A DNA stretch of 7,815 bases from Gammaproteobacteria bacterium (GCA_029882955.1 JAOUJX010000185.1:1-7815), one strand, 5' to 3'. Positions 1 to 5,884 are shown, counted from the first letter of the stretch. Program-made: numbers and translations. Notes: generated by a model from the sequence alone, not told the origin.

Positions 1-284
1 CGACTCTGTACAAAATTATGACTCGCGTTTATCAGGCTGGTGATACCGACTGCATTGAACAATATTCCGAAATAGCGCTGCGCCGAGTCTGGAATGGTGA
101 GCGATTCTCCTGGTGGATGAGCAATATGCTACACAAGTTTGATAGCACCGATGCCGATGATGTTGATGGCGAGACCTTCAAACGGTTTATGGAGTCAGAA
201 TTAGGCTATTACCTCAGCTCTGAAAGTGGTCGTAGGGTTCTCGCGGAGCAATACGTCGGCCTGCCTTACGAAGAATTGAAGTAA
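1..284 (+). CDS. pobA: 4-hydroxybenzoate 3-monooxygenase (PobA), C-terminal end only
   Basis: This is the 3' end of a gene that enters from outside the window; codons run in frame from base 3 to the TAA at 282-284, giving about 93 residues of a protein that is normally about 390-395 aa. PobA is a soluble FAD- and NADPH-dependent hydroxylase that converts 4-hydroxybenzoate to protocatechuate, feeding the beta-ketoadipate pathway. I recognise it from the C-terminal signature YSEIALRRVWNGERFSWWM, then LLH-like and ELGYYLSSESG segments, and the terminal YVGLPYEE, all typical of PobA. The catalytic and FAD-binding parts lie outside the window. The ATG at 18 is an internal Met, not a start, because the frame stays open to the edge and the PobA match extends across it. 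It is followed after 19 bases by the N-acetyltransferase and probably shares its transcript. Confidence 0.9.
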   Translation, partial: TLYKIMTRVYQAGDTDCIEQYSEIALRRVWNGERFSWWMSNMLHKFDSTDADDVDGETFKRFMESELGYYLSSESGRRVLAEQYVGLPYEELK

Positions 285-289
285 TTCCG

Positions 290-306
290 CGGAGGCTTCT
301 GGTATT
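290..306 (+). promoter_or_regulatory. Strong Shine-Dalgarno (CGGAGG) placed for an ATT start codon
   Basis: CGGAGG at 290-295 is followed by 8 bases and then ATT at 304-306. In the acetyltransferase frame, between the preceding in-frame stop (TGA 277-279) and the conserved N-terminal helix, ATT is the only codon capable of initiation. There is no ATG, GTG, TTG, CTG, ATA or ATC. ATT starts are rare but known, for example in E. coli infC. The site decides the start of the next gene. Confidence 0.65.
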
Positions 307-1119
307 AAACCTCAAGTTGTTACTGCCGAACGCTATTTACAGCGTATTAACTATCAGGGTAGCCTGGCGCCAACGCTGTCGACGCTGAATCAGTTGCATC
401 TGGCACATATGCGAGCCGTACCGTTTGAGAATCTGGATATAACTCTGGGTTACCCCATCGCCCTTTCGGTTGATTCTTTCCTGGACAAAATAGTCAATCG
501 CAGGCGAGGCGGCTTTTGTTATGAATTAAATAGCGCCTTCGCCTGGCTACTGAGGGAACTGGGGTTTTCGGTTAAGTTTCTGACTGCCAGGGTATTCAAA
601 GACGAAGTGCCCGGGCCGGAATTCAGCCATTTATTGCTACAGATTAAAGTCGAGCAAACCGTGATAGGCGATGTCGGGTTTGGTGATTCATTCTTGCTGC
701 CGCTTGTTCCGGGTGAGCACCCCTGCTATCAACTGGATCGCTTCTATCAAGTGTTAAAGGAGAACGATCTGTGGACGATGCGCCAGAAAAGGCATGATGA
801 TAGCTGGGAACCTCGATATATATTTGATATGAAGCCGTATCAGCTGGACGATTTCAGTACGATGTGCGCCTACCACCAGAACAGTGACATGTCGATTTTT
901 ACCCGCAGCACCGTATGTTCGAGAGCTACCAGGCAGGGACGGGTTACCTATACTAACGGGCGCCTCATTTTGAATGATGGTATTGACCGGCAGGAAACTG
1001 TGGTCGAAGATAAAAAAAGTCTCCGGGACATTCTGCAGAATCATTTCGATGTCTATTTATCAGAGCTGGAGATTGAAAGCCTGATTGCGGCGACCGATGC
1101 TCAGATTTCTTTCGATTAA
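304..1119 (+). CDS. nat: Arylamine N-acetyltransferase (NAT family)
   Basis: Cytosolic enzyme that transfers an acetyl (or related acyl) group from acyl-CoA to arylamines, arylhydroxylamines or hydrazines through a Cys thioester. Numbered from ATT 304 it has 271 residues, normal for bacterial NATs (about 260-285). The catalytic triad is visible: Cys72 in RRRGGFCYELN, His109 in EFSHLLLQI and Asp123 in IGDVGFGD. The spacing is almost the same as Cys69/His107/Asp122 of Salmonella NAT. The N-terminal AERYLQRINYQG and the following VPFENLDI (about residues 39-46) are also family hallmarks. A call starting at TTG 394 would remove the first 30 residues, including a conserved helix, so I prefer ATT 304 with CGGAGG upstream. 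The gene sits between pobA and a 2-oxoglutarate dioxygenase, which suggests detoxification or modification of aromatic amines within an aromatic-compound operon; that role is inferred. Family assignment is very secure; the start is less so. Confidence 0.93.
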   Translation: MKPQVVTAERYLQRINYQGSLAPTLSTLNQLHLAHMRAVPFENLDITLGYPIALSVDSFLDKIVNRRRGGFCYELNSAFAWLLRELGFSVKFLTARVFKDEVPGPEFSHLLLQIKVEQTVIGDVGFGDSFLLPLVPGEHPCYQLDRFYQVLKENDLWTMRQKRHDDSWEPRYIFDMKPYQLDDFSTMCAYHQNSDMSIFTRSTVCSRATRQGRVTYTNGRLILNDGIDRQETVVEDKKSLRDILQNHFDVYLSELEIESLIAATDAQISFD

Positions 1120-1139
1120 AATGTTACAAAGGTGAATTT

Positions 1140-2063
1140 ATGATTACACATCCCACGGGCGGTTTTGATAACGCTGCAAAAGACTACAGAAACATCGAAG
1201 CGATCCCTCTGGCTGCGGCCATGGGTGCGGAAATTCGCGGCGTCCAGGTTAATGATATAAGCGATGAAACTTTTGCAGAGGTTGAGCAAGCGTTGTTTCG
1301 TCACAAAATGATCTTTTTTCGCGATCAGGATATAACCCATGGCGACCAGGAAGCGTTCGCCAGTCGGTTCGGACCCTTTGCCGAAGATGCTTATACAAAA
1401 GGTGTCGAGGGACACGAAAATGTCCAGCCGGTGATCCGTCAGGCCGATGCCAGTGATGCTATGATATTTGGTTCGGGCTGGCATACCGACTCCCCATTTT
1501 TAAGTCATCCACCGGCAATCAGTTTACTCTACGGGGTCGATATACCACCCTATGGTGGCGATACTCAGTGGGCTAATTCCGCCCTGGCCTATGCCACGCT
1601 GAGTGACAAAATGAAGTCGATAGTCGATGGCTTAAATGTTCACATGTCGATGAAAAATGTGCTCGCAACCGCACAGCAGACCATGAAACCCGATGACTCA
1701 GCGCTCGGTCGCCTGGCCGCTACAAAAGACGCCGGTCCCTTGTCAGAGGAGATGGCAAGGAAGGTGATTGGCAGCTACCACCCATTGGTACGTACCCACC
1801 CCAAATCCGGTGAACGGTCGCTGTATTGTGACAGAACCTATGCGGTTGGATTCGAAGGCATGAACCAGGAGGAATCGTATCCAATACTAAATTTCCTGGC
1901 TGAGCATATCACTCAGCCAGCCTTTACCTGTCGCTTACGATGGCAACCCGGAACTCTGACTATCTGGGATAACCGTCTCTGTGTTCATCAGGCATTCAAC
2001 GACTACGAGGGCTTTAGACGTGAGATGTATCGCTGCACGATTGCGGGTGAGTCACCGAGATAA
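1140..2063 (+). CDS. TauD/TfdA-family Fe(II)/2-oxoglutarate-dependent dioxygenase
   Basis: A 307-aa cytosolic oxygenase that couples decarboxylation of 2-oxoglutarate to hydroxylation of a substrate, often releasing sulfite or an aldehyde in this family. The Fe(II) facial triad is clear: His115 and Asp117 in GWHTDSPF, and His283 in WDNRLCVHQAFNDY. The 2-oxoglutarate arginines are Arg294 and Arg298 (FRREMYR), at the same +11/+15 spacing from the distal His as in TauD. PPYGGDTQW and RTHPKSGERSLYCDRTY also match the family. E. coli TauD has an Asp five residues before the first iron His that binds the taurine amine; here that position is Phe110, so taurine is unlikely to be the substrate. Start ATG 1140 follows AAAGGTGA (1128-1135). 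The gap to the acetyltransferase is 20 bases, suggesting one transcript. The substrate is unknown; operon context with pobA hints at an aromatic or aryl-ether compound, which is inference only. Two tandem TAA codons end the gene. Confidence 0.9.
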   Translation: MITHPTGGFDNAAKDYRNIEAIPLAAAMGAEIRGVQVNDISDETFAEVEQALFRHKMIFFRDQDITHGDQEAFASRFGPFAEDAYTKGVEGHENVQPVIRQADASDAMIFGSGWHTDSPFLSHPPAISLLYGVDIPPYGGDTQWANSALAYATLSDKMKSIVDGLNVHMSMKNVLATAQQTMKPDDSALGRLAATKDAGPLSEEMARKVIGSYHPLVRTHPKSGERSLYCDRTYAVGFEGMNQEESYPILNFLAEHITQPAFTCRLRWQPGTLTIWDNRLCVHQAFNDYEGFRREMYRCTIAGESPR

Positions 2064-2081
2064 TAAAGAAGGTTTACTCCA

Positions 2082-2156
2082 GGGGGGGGCGGGGAGGTCT
2101 TGGCACAGTGGTATCCCGTGGTGGCGGGAAGCCTCTAAATGACGGCCCCCACTTTT
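2082..2156 (+). terminator. G-rich nested hairpin, probable operon terminator
   Basis: Begins 18 bases after the dioxygenase stop. A G8 run (2082-2089) leads into an outer stem GGGGGC (2085-2090) with GCCCCC (2145-2150). A middle stem pairs GAGG-(t)-CTT (2094-2101) with AAGCCTC (2129-2135), and an apical stem pairs CCCG (2115-2118) with CGGG (2125-2128). ACTTTT follows at 2151-2156. The GC-rich stem plus short T run fits a factor-independent terminator, though the T run is short and the structure has large internal loops. Termination function is inferred. Confidence 0.45.
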
Positions 2157-2157
2157 C

Positions 2158-2171
2158 ATGATGTAAATCAA
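2158..2171 (+). promoter_or_regulatory. FNR/ANR-like box upstream of the cytochrome b gene
   Basis: ATGAT-GTAA-ATCAA matches the FNR/ANR consensus TTGAT-N4-ATCAA at 9 of 10 defined bases. Its centre (2164.5) is 41.5 bases from the start site implied by a weak -10, TAGACT (2194-2199), the class II activator position. A better -10-like TATAAA (2200-2205) would put the box near -47. The downstream gene starts 134 bases beyond the box. Formate dehydrogenase genes are commonly under FNR-type control, which supports the reading, but the box is a single sequence match. Confidence 0.45.
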
Positions 2172-2212
2172 CTCGTAAGCAATACCATCCTACTAGACTT
2201 ATAAAAGGCATT

Positions 2213-2280
2213 ATTAGTAGCGCTAATGGTGTAGTAGAAAAATTTATTTTGGTCGTTTCTCTATTAGGTTGCCATTGGCA
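2213..2280. repeat. Two short inverted repeats in the cytochrome b leader
   Basis: ATTAG (2213-2217), five bases, CTAAT (2223-2227) is a perfect 5-base inverted repeat. TGCCA (2270-2274), one base, TGGCA (2276-2280) is another, 25 bases before the start codon. Both could be operators or leader structure, but 5-base arms arise often by chance. The rest of 2172-2305 shows no credible gene. Confidence 0.2.
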
Positions 2281-2305
2281 TAACACTATCCAGGGGGTTA
2301 CTGAA

Positions 2306-3379
2306 ATGAAACTTTCGAGCAGGATAAGTCATACAGGAGACGTCAGGTATCTATGGCAGCGTCTATTGTTGTGGAGTCTGCTGGGCCTTGGTTTGGTTGG
2401 ATTAATACTGCCACCTGGTGCCGGAATTTATACGTCGACAATTATATTCGGTATAGGTGAAGTACAGGCTGCTGTTGATCAGGGCGAGAATGCTAGTGCT
2501 GTGCACGACCAGAAAATCGTTAAGCTTACCCAGGCTGGCGGGATGGATTGGAGGCCGGTACGAAAAGGCGTTGAGGGTTCCACCGTTGTTCGTGGCCAGG
2601 AGACTAACGAGTTCATTCAGGTGAGTGGACAGAAATGGCGAGAAGTGCGTAATGAGCTGATTTCTACCTATGGCTTTTGGTGGTTGGCTCTGATCTTTTT
2701 AGCCCTGGGACTGTTTTACGTCGTGTCGGGCCAGGTGCGCCTTGAACATCGCACTGGTATCAAGATACTACGTTGGACATTATTCGAGCGAATCATGCAC
2801 TGGTTCGTGGGGACTCTTTTTATCATTCTGGCATTGAGCGGCGTAAGCCTGTTATGGGGCCGCACTGCGCTCATCCCGTTGTTGGGCAAGGAAAGGTTTT
2901 CCGCATACGCCGAAGTTGCCAAGTTTCTGCATAATTATTTAGCCCTGCTATTCATCGCTGGTTTGCTGGTGATGCTAGCCGTCTGGCTACGCCAGTCGCT
3001 GTTTGTTAAGGTCGACTGGGACTGGTTTAAGAGATTTGGAGGTTATTTCGGCGGCCCTCATGTCTCTACCGGTAAGGTGAATGCGGGTGAGAAAGTCTGG
3101 TACTGGTCGCTGCTCGTTGCCGGTATTGCGCTCTGTATTTCGGGAGTTTACCTGCTGTTTCCCAATTTTGGTTGGGAGCGCGAGACCATTCAGTTATCAA
3201 ATATAGTGCATTCTATAAGTAGCATATATCTTATCGGTTTTTCATTTTTGCATATTTATCTCGGGTCAATCGGTAACGAGGGCGCCCTTGAAGGCATGCT
3301 GAGTGGAAAGGTAGATGCCGGCTGGGCCCAGCAACACCACGACCTGTGGTACGAGGAAATCGAGAAACATCAGGACTGA
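2306..3379 (+). CDS. Formate dehydrogenase gamma subunit (cytochrome b556), long form
   Basis: Inner-membrane dihaem cytochrome b of the FdnI/FdoI family, which takes electrons from the periplasmic formate dehydrogenase beta subunit and reduces quinone. The protein is 357 aa from ATG 2306, which has AGGGGG at 2292-2297 with an 8-base gap. The part from about residue 155 matches the E. coli subunit, with four TM segments (about 164-185, 208-227, 264-284, 299-320). All four haem ligands are visible: His165 (ERIMHWF), His209 (KFLHNY), His302 and His316. The C-terminal EGMLSGKVDAGWAQQHH also matches. The long form adds an N-terminal TM (about 17-35), a periplasmic stretch carrying WRPVRKG and WREVRNE, and another TM (about 121-141). 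No alpha or beta subunit gene is adjacent, so its partners must be elsewhere or it serves another enzyme. An FNR-like box lies upstream. In-frame codons from 2249 lack a fitting ribosome site and were not used. Confidence 0.88.
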   Translation: MKLSSRISHTGDVRYLWQRLLLWSLLGLGLVGLILPPGAGIYTSTIIFGIGEVQAAVDQGENASAVHDQKIVKLTQAGGMDWRPVRKGVEGSTVVRGQETNEFIQVSGQKWREVRNELISTYGFWWLALIFLALGLFYVVSGQVRLEHRTGIKILRWTLFERIMHWFVGTLFIILALSGVSLLWGRTALIPLLGKERFSAYAEVAKFLHNYLALLFIAGLLVMLAVWLRQSLFVKVDWDWFKRFGGYFGGPHVSTGKVNAGEKVWYWSLLVAGIALCISGVYLLFPNFGWERETIQLSNIVHSISSIYLIGFSFLHIYLGSIGNEGALEGMLSGKVDAGWAQQHHDLWYEEIEKHQD

Positions 3380-3440
3380 GTGGTTTTCGCGGAGGTCGGA
3401 TTAAAATATAGCCAGTTACACAGAATTAACTACAGTCTCT

Positions 3441-5192
3441 TCAGGTTCGGCCCAGGAGTTGCGAAATGATACCGGCTATATTAAAACGATAAAAACTCGT
3501 CGGCCAGTTTATCTCTTCCTTGTAACAGATCGTATCCGTCATCATCGTTTTTAGTTCGTCTTCGAGCTGCTTCCATGCGGTCGAACCCTGTTGCCTGTTT
3601 GCTATTAGCGCATCGATACGTTTTAGCTGTTCACGCGAGGTACGCGCATTTTTGTCCACTATCGCTGCTTTGTCCTGACTAATTAAACCGTATTTTCGCT
3701 TTAGCGTATTTAAGCGAAGGGCGGCTTCATAGGTGCTATCGACGATTTCATCGCGGCTCATCCAGGCTGTCTCGTAATTGAGAAATTGCTTCCAGCTGCT
3801 TGCAGAATCCATTAGCTCTCGATGTTCACAGAGGCTACGCGCAAACAGTCTATAGCCATGCGCTTCGGCCTGCTCCCAGACCGCGCTGCCCGGGTCGATA
3901 AATGGTGCCAGCGGCGCAATAAATGGATGCAGGGTTTTGTTTTGGCCGTAACTCAAGAGCAGGTACTCACAGTAGTCTATGGTATCCATTACTGACTGAT
4001 AGTCCTGTTCAGGCAGACCGATCATGAAGAATAAGTCGATGCGTTCGCAGCCTTGTTCTATGCAGGTCTGTATCGATTTTTCTAACTGATTGTTGCTGAA
4101 GGGGCGACCAAATGCCCGGCGAACTCGCTCGTCATGACTTTCGGGAGATATTTCTACGTTGTATCGAGGTACCGACGCCCGAACTCGTTCGATAATATCG
4201 GCTGAAGGCGGGGTAAAGAACTCTAGTACGAGCTCGTTGCGGAATCGTATGCGCTTTATTTCGTCTAGAATACGATAAGCGTATTGCCGACCGTTTTGCA
4301 TAATGTCGCCAATAATCATTGTCGGCGCATTGAAGGTTTTTGCCAGGTGCCGGAGCTCCTGTGAAACTTTCCCGGGGGAGCGAGCAGCTACGCCGTGTCG
4401 ATTATATACCTGTCCACAGGCAAATCTTGATCCGCCGCAAGTGGCGCAGTTGTAACCACAGCCGCGAAAAGGGAAAACCGCGGTGATCGGGTATTTCGCC
4501 CATGAACGAAACGGCAGATAAGCTTTTATATCGAAAAATCGCAGGGATTTCCTGATCGGGATTATATAGTCAGTCGCAACATCATCTATGTTGGTCGGTA
4601 CATGGCTGATTTTGTTAGCACGTACCTGTCCGTTACCATCCTTGTAAGTTAGATTGGGAACCTTATTTAGAGCACCGTTGCCTTCGATTGCCTGCATCAA
4701 TAATACCAGGGGGCGCTCGGTCGAATCCCCCTTGACTACATAATCTACAAACGGATAGCGGATTAATTCGTCGGCAAAATAAGTGGCAGAATAGCCACCA
4801 TAGATAACCGGTATATCTGGATGGTGTTTTTTAATCAGTTCACCAATGGCCAGACTACCCTGCACGTGCGGCAGCCAGTGTAAATCGACGGCAAACGCCT
4901 TTGGCCTGAGTTTGCTGATTGTTCGCTCGGGATCGTAACGTGATGAGGCCAGCATTTTTGCGGCAAGATTGATGATTCTTGTCGAAAACCCGGCTCTTTC
5001 CAGGTGATCACTAAGACTCAAAAAACCGATCGGATACATCTCGAAAATAGGGCTCGAAGGAATAACATCGCTGATCGGTCCGAGTAATATTGCTCGACTG
5101 CGAAAATCGAGCAGGCTGGGGGGGTGGAGAAATACCACGTCGGCATCGGAGCGCCAGGGTAAGCGGTCTAGTATTGTTGTTTTGCTCCACAT
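3441..5192 (-). CDS. B12-binding-domain radical SAM protein of unknown substrate
   Basis: A 583-aa cytosolic protein. Residues about 15-160 form a cobalamin-binding-type Rossmann domain: VVFLHPPS at the first strand, MYPIGFLSLSDHLERAG, and VIYGGYSATYFADELI, where the GG is conserved. The classical DxHxxG cobalamin motif is not intact; DLH occurs at 103-105 without the Gly, as is usual in this class. The radical SAM core starts near 236 with CxxxCxxC at Cys245, Cys249 and Cys252 (FRGCGYNCATCGGS), which binds the 4Fe-4S cluster, followed by NVEISPESHDERVRRAFGRP (345-364) and FFMIGLPEQD (388-397). The C-terminal third is charged and helical. The CATCGGS form resembles the family I remember as Ta0216-like B12/radical SAM proteins, but I cannot confirm this. 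The reaction is unknown; relatives do methylations, ring formations and other radical chemistry. The gene is monocistronic, convergent with the cytochrome gene (61-base gap with no clear terminator). A weak AAAGGGA precedes the ATG by 8 bases. A perfect FNR box upstream predicts low-oxygen expression, which suits an oxygen-sensitive enzyme. Confidence 0.85.
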   Translation of the reverse strand: MWSKTTILDRLPWRSDADVVFLHPPSLLDFRSRAILLGPISDVIPSSPIFEMYPIGFLSLSDHLERAGFSTRIINLAAKMLASSRYDPERTISKLRPKAFAVDLHWLPHVQGSLAIGELIKKHHPDIPVIYGGYSATYFADELIRYPFVDYVVKGDSTERPLVLLMQAIEGNGALNKVPNLTYKDGNGQVRANKISHVPTNIDDVATDYIIPIRKSLRFFDIKAYLPFRSWAKYPITAVFPFRGCGYNCATCGGSRFACGQVYNRHGVAARSPGKVSQELRHLAKTFNAPTMIIGDIMQNGRQYAYRILDEIKRIRFRNELVLEFFTPPSADIIERVRASVPRYNVEISPESHDERVRRAFGRPFSNNQLEKSIQTCIEQGCERIDLFFMIGLPEQDYQSVMDTIDYCEYLLLSYGQNKTLHPFIAPLAPFIDPGSAVWEQAEAHGYRLFARSLCEHRELMDSASSWKQFLNYETAWMSRDEIVDSTYEAALRLNTLKRKYGLISQDKAAIVDKNARTSREQLKRIDALIANRQQGSTAWKQLEDELKTMMTDTICYKEEINWPTSFYRFNIAGIISQLLGRT

Positions 5193-5330
5193 CAGCTTTT
5201 CCCTTTGACTTTTTTCCCCATGAGCATCTATCAGGTATTACAAAAATCCGGCTCTGATAACCGCCTAATGATATCTTCCTCCGTTTGCCTAACACGCGGT
5301 AACATTAACCGTAACAGCGCTTTTGTTTAA

Positions 5331-5336
5331 ACTATA
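5331..5336 (-). promoter_or_regulatory. -10 element for the radical SAM gene
   Basis: Read on the - strand this is TATAGT, five of six matches to TATAAT. It implies transcription starting near 5324 and a leader of about 130 bases. The centre of the FNR box at 5358-5371 would then be about 40.5 bases upstream, the class II activator position. No B12-box (GCCACTG) is seen in the leader, so no cobalamin riboswitch is called. Confidence 0.5.
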
Positions 5337-5357
5337 AATAACTGTTTTGAGTTGGTA

Positions 5358-5371
5358 TTGATTGACATCAA
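5358..5371 (-). promoter_or_regulatory. Perfect FNR/ANR box
   Basis: TTGAT-TGAC-ATCAA is an exact match to TTGAT-N4-ATCAA, the site of FNR/ANR oxygen-sensing activators. It is palindromic, but only the - strand has a well-placed -10 (TATAGT, 5331-5336), so the target is most likely the radical SAM gene. On + no -10 lies at the matching distance and no gene starts until 5974. The embedded TTGACA at 5362-5367 is part of the box and has no partner -10 on +. Confidence 0.65.
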
Positions 5372-5420
5372 GATTAAATACACTGGAAGAGGTGTTGCGG
5401 TGGTTAGAAGCGTTAAAGTC

Positions 5421-5463
5421 GTGGCTGTGTAAGTACGTTCCATCGTATCTTAACAGCAGCCAT
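5421..5463. other. Long bulged hairpin downstream of the small secreted-protein gene
   Basis: Arm 5422-5437 pairs with arm 5444-5462 around a six-base loop (5438-5443). This gives 16 Watson-Crick pairs in blocks of 6, 3, 3 and 4, separated by three single-base bulges on one side, plus a possible G-T closing pair (5421/5463). It begins 26 bases beyond the stop codon of the - strand gene, so it could end or protect that transcript. Neither side carries a T run, so it is not a classical terminator. The remainder of the 5193-5488 gap holds the FNR promoter and nothing else I can support. Confidence 0.45.
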
Positions 5464-5488
5464 AGACCATGAAGTATTGGTGCCTCAA

Positions 5489-5812
5489 TTAACAGTCGTC
5501 GTCATCTTCCGCTTCATATTCACCATCTTCCTGTTCGTATTCGATGTTAACAAACATCATGTTATCAATACGATCAAATTGCTCATTCAAAGCCAGTTCG
5601 ATAGTTTCATTTTTAAGACCGTCATAAATCATGATGCGACCCTTCGCTTCAGATTGCAGAATGCTATCGCTGGGGGAGAACAAAACATTTTGCTGATAGC
5701 TATCGGTGGCGTATACGGATGAAGAGGCCATCAGGAATAACGATATAATCAGCTTGTTGATTACATTTAATCTGGTTTCGGTGCTAGCGTTTAGTTTTAA
5801 TTGAGTGTTCAT
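5489..5812 (-). CDS. Small secreted protein with acidic tail and C-terminal Cys, function unknown
   Basis: I do not recognise a characterised family. The chosen start, ATG at 5812, has AGGAG (minus strand of 5821-5825) 8 bases upstream; the longer reading frame from 5896 lacks this and has no signal-peptide logic. The 107-aa product has a long polar N-region (1-20), a hydrophobic core NKLIISLFLMASSSVYA (19-35) and a likely signal peptidase I site after Ala35, leaving about 72 mature residues. The mature part has a possible small domain with IMIYDGLKNETIELALNEQF (60-79) and RIDNMMFV. It ends in a strongly acidic tail (91-106), with Cys107 as the last residue and the only Cys. There is no lipobox. 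It is divergent from the membrane-anchored regulator gene with 161 bases between starts, and phased repeats lie before its promoter, so it is probably that regulator's target or partner. The acidic tail could bind metal or calcium, which is speculation. Confidence 0.7.
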   Translation of the reverse strand: MNTQLKLNASTETRLNVINKLIISLFLMASSSVYATDSYQQNVLFSPSDSILQSEAKGRIMIYDGLKNETIELALNEQFDRIDNMMFVNIEYEQEDGEYEAEDDDDC

Positions 5813-5861
5813 GTCTCTATCTCCTGCTCGATTGGTTGAGTTATTGCTGCGTTCAGGTAGA

Positions 5862-5867
5862 GTTATA
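5862..5867 (-). promoter_or_regulatory. -10 element for the small secreted-protein gene
   Basis: On the - strand this reads TATAAC, five of six matches to TATAAT, implying a start near 5855 and a leader of about 43 bases that contains the AGGAG ribosome site. Seventeen bases upstream the -35 position (5885-5890) reads AGGTGT, with essentially no match to TTGACA. A good -10 without a -35 is typical of activator-dependent promoters, and phased repeats occupy exactly that upstream region. Confidence 0.4.
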
Positions 5868-5884
5868 AAGATTGCGATTGATAA

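Noticed and set aside
754..1484. Minus-strand open frames opposite the acetyltransferase and dioxygenase
   Set aside because: They lie fully opposite strongly supported enzymes and show no recognisable domain or ribosome site.
2102..2118. Sigma-54-like promoter starting at TGGCAC
   Set aside because: TGGCAC is present but the -12 element is absent at the required spacing (TATCC instead of TTGCW), and it lies within the terminator-like structure.
2074..2286. Minus-strand 70-codon frame ending in a Pro/Arg-rich tail
   Set aside because: The proline repeats are just the complement of the G-runs, and the frame covers the terminator and FNR-like box.
2249..2305. Extended N-terminus of the cytochrome b gene from 2249
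   Set aside because: The ATG at 2306 has AGGGGG 8 bases upstream and gives the expected N-terminal membrane segment; the upstream codons have no ribosome site and cover an inverted repeat.
5193..5324. Cobalamin riboswitch in the long leader of the B12/radical SAM gene
   Set aside because: No GCCACTG B12 box or its complement is present, and the leader is only about 130 bases, shorter than a full cobalamin riboswitch.
5362..5367. TTGACA as a -35 on the + strand
   Set aside because: No -10-like hexamer occurs 16-18 bases downstream and no + gene follows nearby; the hexamer is part of the FNR palindrome.
5477..5722. Plus-strand 81-codon frame opposite the small secreted-protein gene
   Set aside because: It is a shadow of the better-supported minus-strand gene, whose signal peptide and ribosome site are clear.
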